A DNA stretch of 64,000 nucleotides from Mucilaginibacter rubeus (GCF_014643835.1 NZ_BMKD01000002.1:124001-188000), one strand, 5' to 3'; numbered from the stretch's first letter, positions 43,721 to 53,767 are shown. Made by a program: numbers and translations. Notes: generated by a model not told the origin, from the letters alone.

Positions 43721-46204
43721 ATGAACAGACTTCGCTTTCTTATATTTTTAATTGCTGTACTCAGTTTCGGAGCAGTTACTAATATTACCGCCCAAACCAA
43801 CTTACAAAACATTTCCTCAATTAATGTCGACGATATTTCAGATCAGCAACTGATTCAGCTGTTACAGCAAGCTCAAAAATCAGGATTAACCGACGCTGAG
43901 TTACTACAGCAAGCTCAAAGCCGGGGAATGTCAGCCGCACAGGTTCAAAAGTTAGAACTTCGTATAAAAAAATTAAGGACCAAAAGCAACGAATCATCCA
44001 ATACCAGACCCGATTCGACACTTACACAGCAAGGAAGGCAACTTAATTATAAACCAGATACTACTGATACCCTTTACACCAATAAAGATTTATTTGAAAG
44101 CTTAAAGCCCAAAATTTTTGGCGCCGATATTTTTAAAAATAAAAACAGTTCATTTGAACCCAACCTTAAACTGGCTACCCCTCTAAATTATATTGTTGGG
44201 CCTAATGACCAGCTTAACATAAATGTTTACGGCAGCTCGTTGGTGAACTGGAAACTGGAAGTATCCCCCGAAGGAAATATAAACATTCCGGGGGTTGGCA
44301 TTTTAAATGTTGGAAGTAAAACTATTGAACAAGCTACGGCCTTGATAAAAAGCAGGCTTGCAGCTAACAACTATGCGGTTGGCCGCGGTACAAGCGTACA
44401 GGTTACCCTCGGTAATATCCGGAGTATCCAGGTAATTATCATAGGGCAGGTAGCTAAACCAGGCACTTATACCCTGCCCTCTCTCGCTACCGTTTTTAAT
44501 GCATTATATATGGCAGGCGGCCCCAACGATAATGGTAGTTTAAGGCAGATAGAGGTGATCAGGAATAACCGCATTATCAGGCACCTGGATGTTTATGATT
44601 TTTTGTTAAAAGGCGATCAGAAAAACAACATTACCCTACAGGATCAGGACATTGTACGCGTACCAACGTACCGGACCAGGGTGCAGCTTGTTGGTGAGAT
44701 TAAAATACCTGCCTTGTTTGAAGTTTTGCCGGGAGAAAGCCTGGATAACATTATAACTTATGCCGGTGGTTTTACTGATAGCGCATATACTGCCAGGATC
44801 AAAGTATCGCAGGTAAGTGATCAGCAGCGCAAAATAACGGATGTGTTGGAAGCCGATTATAAAAACTACATTCCGTTAAGGGGCGATAAGTATACTATTG
44901 AATCTATTATATACCGGTTTGAAAACCGGGTAGTAATAAAAGGAGCGGTTTTCCGGCCTGGTGATTATGAACTGCAAAGCGGGTTAACACTACTGCAGCT
45001 AATTGACAAAGCTGCGGGATTAAAAGAAGACGCTTTTACCGAACGCGGTACAATTACCCGCCTAAAGCCGGATAACAGTACCGAAATAATGGGATTTAAT
45101 GTTAAGGACGTTATCAATAAATCTGTAAATATCCCCTTGCAGCGTGAAGATATTGTTAACATCTCATCCATATTTGATTTAAGGGATAAATACACCGTTA
45201 CTATTAATGGTAATGTAAGGAAACCAGGAAAGTTTGCTTTTTCAGAAAACATGAAAGTAGAAGACCTGATTTTAAAAGCCGGCGGTTTTGCCGAAGGCGC
45301 AAGTACAAACCGTATTGAAGTAGCCCGGAGGATAACCGATGCCGATCCTTCATCTAAAAACAGTTCAGTATCGCAGGTTTTTAGCGTTAATATTGACGGT
45401 AAACTAAAACCGGCAGACGCTAACTTTGTGCTTACCCCCTTTGATATTGTTTCGGTATATAGCCTGCCCGGATATGAAAAGCAAAAAACAGTAAAGGTTG
45501 AGGGCGAAGTTTTATACCCTGGCTCCTATACCATCAAAAGTAAAAACGAAAAAATATCCGACCTGATTGCCAGGGCTGGCGGTCTTACCGCCTCGGCCGA
45601 TGCAGCGGGTGGTTCGCTAAAACGCGATAATTTTGCAATACTGGGTATCGATAAAAACAAAGCAGATACTGCATCAGTAAATGCTGAACGCTCGGCCCGG
45701 ATCAACAGGTTAAAACAATCATACAAAGATTCGACAAACATCGCGACCGATACTACACAACTAAGAAATAACTATGTAGGTATTGAATTGGATAAGATCC
45801 TGAAATCACCAGGATCAAAAACCGACCTGCTTCTGGAGAATGGCGACGTTATAAGGGTTCCGAAACAGCAGCAGGTTGTGCGTGTTAATGGCCAGGTACT
45901 TTATCCAAGTGCCGTGGTGTTTGACAAATCAAAATCATTTAATGATTTTGTTTCAAATGCTGGTGGTTACGGTCCCGATGCGTTAAGACGTGGTGCCTAT
46001 GTGGTTTATCCAAACGGAACTGTAAAAGGCACACGTAAATTCCTGTTTTTTAATAACCATCCTTCGGTGAAACCGGGTAGCGAAATATATGTTCCTAAGA
46101 AATCTGAGGGTAAAGGCAATACTGCCCAAACAATTTTAGGATTTACTACAGGGCTGGCTTCATTAGGTGCTATTATTTTGGGGATCTTAAGTTTGAATAA
46201 ATAA
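43721..46204 (+). CDS. Polysaccharide export protein with multiple SLBB domains (Wza-like)
   Basis: An 827-residue export-channel protein. After a signal peptide (about 1-24) comes a Gln-rich helical region (about 30-85). The Poly_export domain follows (about 145-235, LNYIVGPNDQLNINVYGS), then a series of about six SLBB-type repeats. Repeat starts include IIGQVAKPGTYTLPSLATVF, LVGEIKIPALFEVLPGESLD, IKGAVFRPGDYELQSGLTLL, INGNVRKPGKFAFSENMKVE and VEGEVLYPGSYTIKSKNEKI. The protein ends in a hydrophobic helix (about 800-824), comparable to the membrane-spanning C-terminal helix of Wza. The expanded SLBB set is normal for Bacteroidota. It works with Wzi and the Wzz-like protein next to it to pass polymer across the envelope. 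Confidence 0.92.
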   Translation: MNRLRFLIFLIAVLSFGAVTNITAQTNLQNISSINVDDISDQQLIQLLQQAQKSGLTDAELLQQAQSRGMSAAQVQKLELRIKKLRTKSNESSNTRPDSTLTQQGRQLNYKPDTTDTLYTNKDLFESLKPKIFGADIFKNKNSSFEPNLKLATPLNYIVGPNDQLNINVYGSSLVNWKLEVSPEGNINIPGVGILNVGSKTIEQATALIKSRLAANNYAVGRGTSVQVTLGNIRSIQVIIIGQVAKPGTYTLPSLATVFNALYMAGGPNDNGSLRQIEVIRNNRIIRHLDVYDFLLKGDQKNNITLQDQDIVRVPTYRTRVQLVGEIKIPALFEVLPGESLDNIITYAGGFTDSAYTARIKVSQVSDQQRKITDVLEADYKNYIPLRGDKYTIESIIYRFENRVVIKGAVFRPGDYELQSGLTLLQLIDKAAGLKEDAFTERGTITRLKPDNSTEIMGFNVKDVINKSVNIPLQREDIVNISSIFDLRDKYTVTINGNVRKPGKFAFSENMKVEDLILKAGGFAEGASTNRIEVARRITDADPSSKNSSVSQVFSVNIDGKLKPADANFVLTPFDIVSVYSLPGYEKQKTVKVEGEVLYPGSYTIKSKNEKISDLIARAGGLTASADAAGGSLKRDNFAILGIDKNKADTASVNAERSARINRLKQSYKDSTNIATDTTQLRNNYVGIELDKILKSPGSKTDLLLENGDVIRVPKQQQVVRVNGQVLYPSAVVFDKSKSFNDFVSNAGGYGPDALRRGAYVVYPNGTVKGTRKFLFFNNHPSVKPGSEIYVPKKSEGKGNTAQTILGFTTGLASLGAIILGILSLNK

Positions 46205-46245
46205 TTAATATCAACAGAAATTTTTCGGCTTAATTATGTTAATTA

Positions 46246-47328
46246 ATGGAAACTAACCCACATAATAGTACAGTTTCAAGTCAATCAGCGAACGATATTT
46301 CACTTGCCGATCTTGTTAAAAAAATTAAAAGCTTTACGCAATATCTTCGCAGTAAATTATTAATGATAGTTTTGACCGGGTTCCTGGGCTTAATCTTAGG
46401 TCTTGTATATAGCATATTCAAAAAGCCCGAGTACAGGGCGGTTTATACCTTTGTACTTGAGGAAGAAGAAAAGGGTGGACTTGGCCAATATGCAGGTTTG
46501 GCGTCATTGGCAGGCATTGATGTAAGCAGTGGTGGCGGCGGCATTTTTCATGGCGATAACATCCTTGAACTTTACAAATCACGTAACATGATTAGTAAAA
46601 CTTTGTTAAGCACGGCCATATTTAACGGCAAACCACAAAAACTTATCGACAGATATATTGAATTTAATAACCTTAGGAAAAAATGGGAAGATAAGTCCAC
46701 ATTGAAAAATATCAGCTTCAATGGAAATCCCGATTCATTTAACCGATTGCAGGATAGTATTATCATTGATTTAACTAAAACTATAAACAAAAGCGCACTT
46801 AACGTTGACAAACCAGACAAAAAACTTAGTATTATAGAAGTTGACGTATTTTCAAAAGATGAGTTATTTGCAAAAGAATTTGCCAATAATATAGTTAATA
46901 CAGTAAACAGTTTTTATGTGTTAACAAAAACTAAAAAGCAGCTTCAAAATGTAACTATACTTCAAAAGCAGGCGGATAGTGTCAAATCGATACTTAACAG
47001 CTCTATTGTAGGTGTTGCTTCCGCGGCAGATGCTTCACCAAATGCAAACCCGGCATTATCAATTTTAAGGGTCCCTTCGCAACGCAGGCAGATTGATGTT
47101 CAAACAAGCACCGCCGTTTATGCTGAAATAGTAAAAAATCTTGAATTATCTAAAATTCAACTCAGAAAGGAAACGCCGCTTATTCAAGCCATCGATACAC
47201 CGGTATTGCCTTTAATGGTAAGCAAACTGGGTAAAATCAAAGCCTCAATATTAGGTTTTATGGCCGGTGTTTTTTTGGCCTGCATGGGAGCTACTGTAAG
47301 GAAAATTTCCACTAAAATAATAAATTAA
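46246..47328 (+). CDS. Wzz-type chain-length determinant, no kinase domain
   Basis: A 360-residue inner-membrane polysaccharide co-polymerase. The Wzz domain opens with LRSKLLMIVLTGFLGLILGL, the first membrane helix (about 36-56). A large periplasmic region with coiled-coil segments (KQADSVKSILNSS) follows, and a second membrane helix near the C-terminus (KASILGFMAGVFLACMGATV, about 331-350). A glycine-rich stretch (DVSSGGGGIFHGDN, about 92-105) is typical of the Bacteroidota members. No Walker motifs or tyrosine-rich tail of a Wzc kinase follow, and no separate kinase gene is in the locus. It sets polymer length together with Wzy and Wza. Confidence 0.9.
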   Translation: METNPHNSTVSSQSANDISLADLVKKIKSFTQYLRSKLLMIVLTGFLGLILGLVYSIFKKPEYRAVYTFVLEEEEKGGLGQYAGLASLAGIDVSSGGGGIFHGDNILELYKSRNMISKTLLSTAIFNGKPQKLIDRYIEFNNLRKKWEDKSTLKNISFNGNPDSFNRLQDSIIIDLTKTINKSALNVDKPDKKLSIIEVDVFSKDELFAKEFANNIVNTVNSFYVLTKTKKQLQNVTILQKQADSVKSILNSSIVGVASAADASPNANPALSILRVPSQRRQIDVQTSTAVYAEIVKNLELSKIQLRKETPLIQAIDTPVLPLMVSKLGKIKASILGFMAGVFLACMGATVRKISTKIIN

Positions 47329-47331
47329 CAG

Positions 47332-47742
47332 ATGGTTGATAATTTTAATGCCCCCCAAATAATAAAACTTCCTCAGATATTGGATGAGAGAGGTAACCTT
47401 TCGTTTTTGGAGGAACACAACCATATCCCGTTTAAAATCGAACGGGTTTATTGGATATACGACGTGCCGGGTGGTGAAGAACGCGGCGGGCATGCCTATA
47501 AAGAAAACAGAGAATTTATTATCGCCTTATCCGGAAGCTTTGATGTGATATTAGATAATGGAAAAGAAATAAAAAGCTACTCATTAAACAGGTCATACTA
47601 TGGTTTATATGTACCTGAAGGAATTTGGAGGCATATGGAAAATTTTTCGACTAATTCATTGGCTTTTATTGCCGCGTCCACGGCTTATCAGGAAGATGAC
47701 TATATAAGAGATTACGAGGTATTTAAGCAAAATAAATCATGA
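47332..47742 (+). CDS. FdtA/QdtA-like sugar 3,4-ketoisomerase, copy 1 (HAY variant)
   Basis: A 136-residue cupin. The family converts dTDP-4-keto-6-deoxyglucose to the 3-keto form, the step before amination in the Fuc3NAc/Qui3NAc pathways. Typical parts are LPQILDERGNLSFLE (about 13-27), RVYWIYDVPGGEERGGHAY and IIALSGSFDVILDNG. The active-site pair that normally reads HAH is HAY here, whereas the next gene keeps HAH, so this copy may be altered in activity or stereochemistry. It starts three bases after the Wzz stop and overlaps copy 2 by four bases (ATGA). Confidence 0.85.
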   Translation: MVDNFNAPQIIKLPQILDERGNLSFLEEHNHIPFKIERVYWIYDVPGGEERGGHAYKENREFIIALSGSFDVILDNGKEIKSYSLNRSYYGLYVPEGIWRHMENFSTNSLAFIAASTAYQEDDYIRDYEVFKQNKS

Positions 47743-48155
47743 GAGCTTCGGTATACAATTGCAATGTAATTGAATTGAAAAAAATTCATAATAGAGCAGG
47801 AAATATTACATCTATTCATGGCTTATCAGAAATACCGTTTGATATTCAAAGGGTTTATTACCTATATGATGTTCCTGGCGGCGAAATACGCGGCGGGCAT
47901 GCCCATTATGGATTGCAACAACTAATTGTAGCAGCCAGTGGAAGCTTTGACGTGGTGATTGATGATGGCCATATGAAAAAAACAATTACGCTTAACAGGC
48001 CTAATTTTGGATTATATATAACGCCTGGCATTTGGCGCGATCTTGTCAATTTTTCATCTGGAGCGGTGCTTCTAGTTTTGGCATCCAATAAATATGATGA
48101 AAAAGATTATATCAGGGATTACCAAGAATACTTAAATCAAAAAAATGGCCTTTAA
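47739..48155 (+). CDS. fdtA: FdtA/QdtA-like sugar 3,4-ketoisomerase, copy 2
   Basis: A 138-residue cupin paralogous to the preceding gene. It carries the full motif [20 protein letters not shown] followed by FDVVIDDG, with both active-site histidines. The role is isomerisation of dTDP-4-keto-6-deoxyglucose before amination by the aminotransferase two genes downstream. The gene symbol rests on the classic order isomerase, acetyltransferase, aminotransferase; QdtA cannot be excluded because galacto and gluco products are hard to tell apart by eye. It overlaps the next gene by 11 bases. Confidence 0.87.
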   Translation: MRASVYNCNVIELKKIHNRAGNITSIHGLSEIPFDIQRVYYLYDVPGGEIRGGHAHYGLQQLIVAASGSFDVVIDDGHMKKTITLNRPNFGLYITPGIWRDLVNFSSGAVLLVLASNKYDEKDYIRDYQEYLNQKNGL

Positions 48156-48696
48156 TATTCATCGCTTGGCTGATGTTCAGTCCAATAATATAGGTAACAA
48201 TACTTCAATATGGCAGTTTTGTGTGATACTGAAAGACGCCGTAATTGGTTCAAATGTTAATATTAATTGTAATTGTTTTTTAGAGAATGATGTAATAATT
48301 GGTAATAATGTTACGATTAAATCTGGCGTGCAAATATGGGACGGGATAACAATAGAAGATAATGTATTTATTGGCCCCAATGCTACATTTACTAATGATC
48401 TGATACCTCGCTCAAAAATCTATCCTGAAGAATTTAAAAGAACACTTATAAAAAAAGGTGCTTCTATTGGTGCAAATGCCACTATTGTTGCCGGTATCGA
48501 GATAGGCGAGTTTTCATTTATCGGAGCAGGTAGTGTTGTTACTAAATCTATCCCACCTTATACAGTTTGGTACGGTAATCCGGCTGTTCACAAAGGCTAC
48601 ATTACCCAAAATGCAAAAATTTTAGATATAAATTTATTGGATAAAGAAAGCAATATTCAATATGTTTTTGATGGATATAAACCTGTTATAAAATGA
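48145..48696 (+). CDS. Left-handed beta-helix sugar N-acetyltransferase (FdtC/QdtC-like)
   Basis: A 183-residue hexapeptide-repeat acyltransferase. Repeats such as [20 protein letters not shown], then [15 protein letters not shown], and [20 protein letters not shown] build the beta-helix. The end [20 protein letters not shown] is the standard closing motif of the family. It should acetylate the 3-amino group of the dTDP-sugar made by its neighbours. It overlaps the FdtA-like gene by 11 bases and the aminotransferase gene by four (ATGA), so the set is tightly coupled. Acyl donor and exact sugar are inferred from context. Confidence 0.87.
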   Translation: MAFNIHRLADVQSNNIGNNTSIWQFCVILKDAVIGSNVNINCNCFLENDVIIGNNVTIKSGVQIWDGITIEDNVFIGPNATFTNDLIPRSKIYPEEFKRTLIKKGASIGANATIVAGIEIGEFSFIGAGSVVTKSIPPYTVWYGNPAVHKGYITQNAKILDINLLDKESNIQYVFDGYKPVIK

Positions 48697-49790
48697 TTAA
48701 GTTTTTAGATCTGCTGGCAATTAATAAACAACATAAAGAGGAATTGAAGAAAGCGTTTGAGCGTGTTTTGGATTCGGGCTGGTATATAATGGGCAATGAA
48801 TTAAAGAAATTCGAAACCGAGTTTGCAACGTATTGCGGAGCTAAGCACGCAATAGGCGTGGCCAACGGGCTGGATGCATTAATTTTAATTATCAGGGCCT
48901 ATAAAGAGATGGGGATATTTCAGGACGGTGATGAAATTATTGTACCTGCCAATACCTATATAGCCAGTATTTTGGCCATATCTGCTAATAATTTAGTTCC
49001 TGTGTTGGTTGAGCCTAATATCGATACTTATAATATTGACCCTGCACTAATTGAATCTCACATAACAGCAAAAACAAAAGCTATTTTGCCGGTTCATCTA
49101 TATGGCCAACTGTGTGATATGAAGTCAATAAATGCTATTGCCCAAAAACATCAGTTAAAAGTAATTGAAGATAGTGCACAAGCTCACGGCGCAACAAGCG
49201 ATGGCAAACGAGCGGGCAATTTTGGTGATGCCACTGGCTTTAGTTTTTATCCGGGTAAAAACTTAGGTGCCTTAGGGGATGCAGGTGCTATCACCACTAA
49301 TGATGATTCATTAAATGGATCTATACGGGCTTTACTAAATTATGGCTCACATAAAAAGTATGAAAACCTATATAAAGGAGTTAACAGCCGTTTAGATGAG
49401 TTACAGGCTGCTTTATTAAGCATTAAATTAAAAACACTTGATCAGGAAACAGCAACTAAAAGAGCAATAGCAAATCGTTACCTGGCGGAAATAAACAATG
49501 GTAAAATTATTTTACCAAAAGTGGCTGAACAAAGTGCACATGTTTGGCATTTATTTGTGGTAAGAACAGATGCGCGTGGGCATTTACAGCAGTATCTTAC
49601 AGATAAAGGCATTCAAACAGTTATTCATTATCCTATACCCCCTCATCAGCAAGAGGCTTATAAAGAGTGGAACCACTTGAGTTATCCAATAAGCGAAATG
49701 ATTCATCGTGAAGTTTTAAGTTTGCCTTTAAGCCCCGTATTAAAGCCCGAAGAGGTTGATTACATTATAGAAAGCATAAATGAATATTAA
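48693..49790 (+). CDS. fdtB: DegT/DnrJ/EryC1 sugar aminotransferase (FdtB-like)
   Basis: A 365-residue PLP-dependent aminotransferase acting on a nucleotide-linked 3-keto sugar. The family start [20 protein letters not shown] is followed by [17 protein letters not shown] and the PLP-contacting [11 protein letters not shown]. The Schiff-base lysine is in [18 protein letters not shown] (about residue 188). The C-terminal [12 protein letters not shown] and [18 protein letters not shown] are typical. Together with FdtA and FdtC-like proteins it completes dTDP-3-acetamido-3,6-dideoxyhexose synthesis from dTDP-4-keto-6-deoxyglucose, which must come from RmlA/RmlB encoded elsewhere. Confidence 0.9.
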   Translation: MIKFLDLLAINKQHKEELKKAFERVLDSGWYIMGNELKKFETEFATYCGAKHAIGVANGLDALILIIRAYKEMGIFQDGDEIIVPANTYIASILAISANNLVPVLVEPNIDTYNIDPALIESHITAKTKAILPVHLYGQLCDMKSINAIAQKHQLKVIEDSAQAHGATSDGKRAGNFGDATGFSFYPGKNLGALGDAGAITTNDDSLNGSIRALLNYGSHKKYENLYKGVNSRLDELQAALLSIKLKTLDQETATKRAIANRYLAEINNGKIILPKVAEQSAHVWHLFVVRTDARGHLQQYLTDKGIQTVIHYPIPPHQQEAYKEWNHLSYPISEMIHREVLSLPLSPVLKPEEVDYIIESINEY

Positions 49791-49827
49791 AGAAGTTTTA
49801 AAGGAAAACATCATTTAATCAGAGCAC

Positions 49828-51075
49828 TTGAAACTTATAAAGACTTCTTTTTTTTCGGCTATAATTACTTTTATTCGCATCGCTTCAGGCTTTGTCGCAA
49901 GCAAAGTTGTGGCTTTATTTACCGGTCCGGCTGGTATAGCGCTAATTGGACAATTTTCTAATTTTATAACCATCGCTTTAACATTTGCTAATGGCGCAAT
50001 TAATACGGGTGTAATAAAATATACTGCAGAATTTGAGGGGGATGAACAGCAATTAAAAACACTATTTAGTACAGCGTTTAAAATAAGTGTAGCTTGCTCG
50101 GCCATATTTGGCTTAGTGTTACTTTGCATAGCAACTTATATTTCTCAATGGTTATTTCATTCATCACTCTATATAAATCCGCTACGTGTTTTGGGTGTTA
50201 CTATTATTTTATATGCCCTTAATTCGTTATTGATCTCGATTTTAAACGGAAAAAAGGAAATAAAAAAATACACCTTGGTCAATACGATAGGTAGTATTGT
50301 TGGTTTAGTTTTTACAGTTGTATTAGTTTATTTTTATAAAATTACCGGTGCACTTTACGCTTTGGTTTTAGCCCAATCCATTGTATTCTTTGTCACCTTA
50401 ACAATGATTGTAAAAAGTAGCTGGTTTTCGAAATCTTATTTTAACCAGTCTTTTAACAAAGAAACAGCACGCAAACTATCAGGATTTAGCTTAATGGCTA
50501 TAGTTTCGGCTTTAACTGTACCTGTTTCGCAGATTATTCTGCGTAATATGGTAATTAATAAATTGGGGATGAACGATGCCGGTTATTGGCAGGGTATAAT
50601 GCGTATTTCTGATGGTTATCTGCTATTGGTTACTACCTCTTTAAGCACCTATTACTTGCCTAAGTTATCATCATTGAATAATGACGACGATCTGCGTAAA
50701 GAAATATACCACGGGTATAAAATTATACTTCCCGTCGTTTTTACAAGTTGTTTGCTCATTTACTGGCTGCGCTTCTTTATAACCCATATGTTATACTCCA
50801 AAGAATTTGAAGCCATGACCCAATTATTTGCATTTCAGTTAATTGGCGATTTTTTTAAAATGGCAGCGTGGATACTGGCTTACTTGATGTTAGCCAAAGC
50901 CATGACTAAGGCATTCATAATAACAGAAGTCGTATTCAGCGTAAGTTATGTTTTGTTAGGATATGTTTGCATACATTTGTTTAACCTAAACGGTATCACT
51001 ATAGCATTTGCAATTAATTATTTTATTTATTTAATAATTATGATTGCACTTTTCAGAAAATTATTGTTCAAATGA
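49828..51075 (+). CDS. wzx: Wzx-type O-antigen/oligosaccharide flippase
   Basis: A 415-residue protein with about twelve membrane helices, of the MVF/MATE-like flippase group. The start LIKTSFFSAIITFIRIASGF and VALFTGPAGIALIGQFSNFI closely follow the O-antigen translocase (WzxE-like) family. It moves the lipid-linked repeat unit across the inner membrane. The start codon is a TTG at 49828, the only start that keeps the conserved N-terminus, 37 bases after the aminotransferase stop. It overlaps the next glycosyltransferase gene by four bases. Confidence 0.92.
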   Translation: MKLIKTSFFSAIITFIRIASGFVASKVVALFTGPAGIALIGQFSNFITIALTFANGAINTGVIKYTAEFEGDEQQLKTLFSTAFKISVACSAIFGLVLLCIATYISQWLFHSSLYINPLRVLGVTIILYALNSLLISILNGKKEIKKYTLVNTIGSIVGLVFTVVLVYFYKITGALYALVLAQSIVFFVTLTMIVKSSWFSKSYFNQSFNKETARKLSGFSLMAIVSALTVPVSQIILRNMVINKLGMNDAGYWQGIMRISDGYLLLVTTSLSTYYLPKLSSLNNDDDLRKEIYHGYKIILPVVFTSCLLIYWLRFFITHMLYSKEFEAMTQLFAFQLIGDFFKMAAWILAYLMLAKAMTKAFIITEVVFSVSYVLLGYVCIHLFNLNGITIAFAINYFIYLIIMIALFRKLLFK

Positions 51076-51920
51076 AGTATCCTTTAGTATCCATCATCGT
51101 TCCTTGCTATAATCACGAAAAATATGTGTTTGGGGCTTTAAATAGTATCGCGGATGACACTTATCCCAACAAAGAAATTGTTGTTATTAATGATGGCTCC
51201 ACTGATAATTCAAATAATGTAATAAACCAGTGGATAAACAGGCATGAAGCTATTGTATCGATAAAGTATATAAATCGCGAAAATAAGGGACTTTGTGCCA
51301 CGCTTAATGAATTATTACGATTATCAAAAGGTAAATATATATTGCCTCTTGCAAGCGATGACGCATTATATGGTGATACAATTACTAAGAGAGTTGAAAT
51401 ATTAGAAGAAAATGAAAGCACAGGAAAGCTGGTGTTGGTTAGTGACGCTTTAGTAATTGATGGGGATAATAAAGTTATCCTGCAAAGTTCTATGGCTGAA
51501 TACAACTCAGGAAATAAATCAAAGTATGAAACGGAAGAAGGGATAATGGAAGAGGTTATAAAAAATCCTTCAATCTCCGGTGCAACAAGTTTGCTTAATA
51601 GAAAGATATTTGACATAGTTGGTTATTACCCAGAAGATTTGAAAGCGGAGGATTGGTATTTTTATCAGAGAGCTGCTGCAAATAAAGCCGTATTATTTTG
51701 GAACCAGCCGGTTTCTTTGTACCGTGTCCATTCAGCAAATACATCAGGATTAGCAACACCTATAGGGAAGCAATTAGCCCTACATAAAAGTGTAATAAAA
51801 ACATACTATCGTAATTACAGCAAGTTTCCACAAAGTAAGTTTAAAATACAGGCTTTAATTCAGCTTTTAAAATTTGTTATTATTTACAATAGATTAAAAA
51901 TAAAGGCTCTTCTGAAATAG
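51072..51920 (+). CDS. Family 2 glycosyltransferase
   Basis: A 282-residue GT-A-fold transferase. It opens YPLVSIIVPCYNHEKYVFGA and contains IVVINDGSTDNSNNVI (about 35-52) and the nucleotide-sugar/metal motif region LPLASDDALYGD (about 92-103). The later AEDWYFYQRAA (about 192-202) corresponds to the family's ED catalytic area. It adds one sugar to the lipid-linked repeat unit on the cytoplasmic face. Donor and acceptor cannot be predicted. It is coupled to the flippase by an ATGA overlap, and a 75-base gap follows it. Confidence 0.9.
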   Translation: MKYPLVSIIVPCYNHEKYVFGALNSIADDTYPNKEIVVINDGSTDNSNNVINQWINRHEAIVSIKYINRENKGLCATLNELLRLSKGKYILPLASDDALYGDTITKRVEILEENESTGKLVLVSDALVIDGDNKVILQSSMAEYNSGNKSKYETEEGIMEEVIKNPSISGATSLLNRKIFDIVGYYPEDLKAEDWYFYQRAAANKAVLFWNQPVSLYRVHSANTSGLATPIGKQLALHKSVIKTYYRNYSKFPQSKFKIQALIQLLKFVIIYNRLKIKALLK

Positions 51921-51995
51921 CTTTCGCTGCTTCAAAAGAGCTTGTAAGTTGATATTCGGTAAATAGATTATATTATAACTAACATTTGACGTTGG

Positions 51996-52601
51996 GTGAA
52001 ATTATACACGAAATTTAAATATTTGATTTATTACCTATTTGTTTATCCATATTATAAAGTGGTATTTAAACGCATAGGTCATCGTTCCAAAATTATCTCA
52101 CCGCTTAAAATCGATGGCTATTCAAACATTTCTATCGGGAACAGGGTTAACATTGAATACAAAACCTGGCTTGCCGCAGTCGCGCATACCAATTCGCCAA
52201 CCTGCGTTTTAATTATTGAAGATGGCGCAAGCATCGGGCACTTCAATCACCTCTATGCGACGTCAAAAATTCGCATCGGCAAAAAGGTACTAACTGCTGA
52301 TAGGGTTTATATTACCGATAATCTCCATTCTTATAAGGATGTCACCAAGGCCATAATGGATCAGCCAATTCAGCAGATAAACGAAGTTGAAATAGGCGAA
52401 GGAGCCTGGATTGGTGAAAACGCATGTATTATTGGCGCAAGTATTGGAAAAGGTTGCGTTATAGGTGCTAATAGCGTGGTAACAAAAGACATTCCTGATT
52501 ACTGCGTGGCGGTAGGTGCGCCCGCTAAAATAATTAAGCGGTACAACTTTGAGTTAAATGAATGGCTAAAAACAGCCCCCGATGGGAGTTTCATTAATTG
52601 A
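51996..52601 (+). CDS. Hexapeptide-repeat acyltransferase (WcaF/NodL-like)
   Basis: A 201-residue left-handed beta-helix transferase. After a short hydrophobic N-terminus (YLIYYLFVYPYYKVVFKRIG) come repeats such as ISIGNRVNIEYKTWLAAV, LIIEDGASIGHFNHLYAT and VEIGEGAWIGENACIIGA. The closing VTKDIPDYCVAVGAPAKIIK is typical of O-acetyltransferases of this group. It probably acetylates a sugar of the repeat unit. The reading start is a GTG at 51996 (MKLYTKF); no better ATG precedes the conserved part. It is distinct from the FdtC-like enzyme at 48145. Confidence 0.85.
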   Translation: MKLYTKFKYLIYYLFVYPYYKVVFKRIGHRSKIISPLKIDGYSNISIGNRVNIEYKTWLAAVAHTNSPTCVLIIEDGASIGHFNHLYATSKIRIGKKVLTADRVYITDNLHSYKDVTKAIMDQPIQQINEVEIGEGAWIGENACIIGASIGKGCVIGANSVVTKDIPDYCVAVGAPAKIIKRYNFELNEWLKTAPDGSFIN

Positions 52602-52624
52602 AACGGCTTTAAACTAATATAAAT

Positions 52625-53764
52625 ATGAATAAAGTACTAATTACAGGCGGAGCAGGTTTTATTGGAAGTAACCTTGCATTATTGTTATTAAGCAAAGGTT
52701 TTGAGGTTACTGTTCTTGATAATCTATCGCCCCAGATCCATGGCGATAATGCGGAGAATGAGTCGCCGTTATATTTGGCTATTAAAGATAAAGTTAACTT
52801 TATAAAGGGTAGTGTAACTTCAAGAGCAGACTGGGAAAAGGTTATTGCAGGGCACAACGTTATTGTGCACTACGCGGCTGAAACCGGCACAGGCCAGTCT
52901 ATGTATGAAATTGCACGATATACCGAGGTTAATATTCAAGGTACTGCCTTGATGCTTGATATCTTGGCCAACAGCACCCACCAGGTTAAAAAGGTCGTTA
53001 TAGCATCCTCCCGATCTATTTATGGAGAGGGTAAATACTATGCCGAAGATCTGGATCGATATGTTTACCCGGAGCACCGTACATCGGCCTATATGGATGG
53101 CGGAGATTTTGAAGTAAAACATCCTGGTTATTCAAAAGCGTTAAAGCTTGTAGCTACTGACGAAAATTCAAAGATCCATCCATCATCGGTATACGGTATT
53201 ACCAAACAAAACCAGGAACAAATGATCATGACAGTTTGCCCAACTATCGGCATTGCTCCGGTAGCTTTCAGGTATCAAAATGTATACGGACCCGGCCAGT
53301 CATTATCAAATCCTTATACAGGCATTCTTTCGATATTTTCTACACTTATAAAAAACAACAAAGGGATAAATGTTTTTGAAGATGGAAAAGAGAGTAGAGA
53401 TTTTGTATTTATTGATGACGTTGTTAATGCCACTTATTTAGGTATTATAAATGATAAAGCCGATGGACATGTTTTTAATGTTGGTGCTGGCGTGGCAACA
53501 GATGTGCTTACAGTTGCCAAAACATTAATAAAGCAATACAGCATTGAAGTACCGCTTAATATATCAGGCAACTATCGCCTTGGCGATATCAGGCATAATT
53601 ATGCTGATTTAACTAAGATTAACAAAACGCTTGGGTTTGTTCCTTCCGTTAATTTTGAAACTGGCATTGCCAGGTTTGTTAAATGGGTTAACGGGCAGCA
53701 GGTAAACGCAGGTAAATACGAAGATTCGATTGCCGAAATGAAAGAGAAAGGTCTTTTTAAATAA
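52625..53764 (+). CDS. NAD-dependent sugar epimerase (dTDP-L-rhamnose 4-epimerase-like)
   Basis: A 379-residue extended short-chain dehydrogenase. The Rossmann start VLITGGAGFIGSNLALLLLS gives the GxxGxxG motif. The long insert between ASSRSIYGEG and the catalytic PSSVYGITKQNQEQ (YxxxK, about residue 195-199), and the HGDN region near residue 40, recall WbiB-type dTDP-L-rhamnose 4-epimerases that make 6-deoxy-L-talose; UDP-glucose/galacturonate epimerases are an alternative. VFINVGAGVA-type C-terminal motifs are present as HVFNVGAGVATDV. If the rhamnose assignment is right, the polymer contains L-rhamnose or 6-deoxy-L-talose. It begins 23 bases after the acyltransferase gene. Confidence 0.82.
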   Translation: MNKVLITGGAGFIGSNLALLLLSKGFEVTVLDNLSPQIHGDNAENESPLYLAIKDKVNFIKGSVTSRADWEKVIAGHNVIVHYAAETGTGQSMYEIARYTEVNIQGTALMLDILANSTHQVKKVVIASSRSIYGEGKYYAEDLDRYVYPEHRTSAYMDGGDFEVKHPGYSKALKLVATDENSKIHPSSVYGITKQNQEQMIMTVCPTIGIAPVAFRYQNVYGPGQSLSNPYTGILSIFSTLIKNNKGINVFEDGKESRDFVFIDDVVNATYLGIINDKADGHVFNVGAGVATDVLTVAKTLIKQYSIEVPLNISGNYRLGDIRHNYADLTKINKTLGFVPSVNFETGIARFVKWVNGQQVNAGKYEDSIAEMKEKGLFK

Positions 53765-53767
53765 ATT

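Noticed and set aside
51906-51941. Imperfect hairpin GCTCTT...AAGAGC after the first GT2 gene
   Set aside because: The paired arms are short, the loop is long and no T-run follows, so I do not call it a terminator. The genes on either side could still be co-transcribed.
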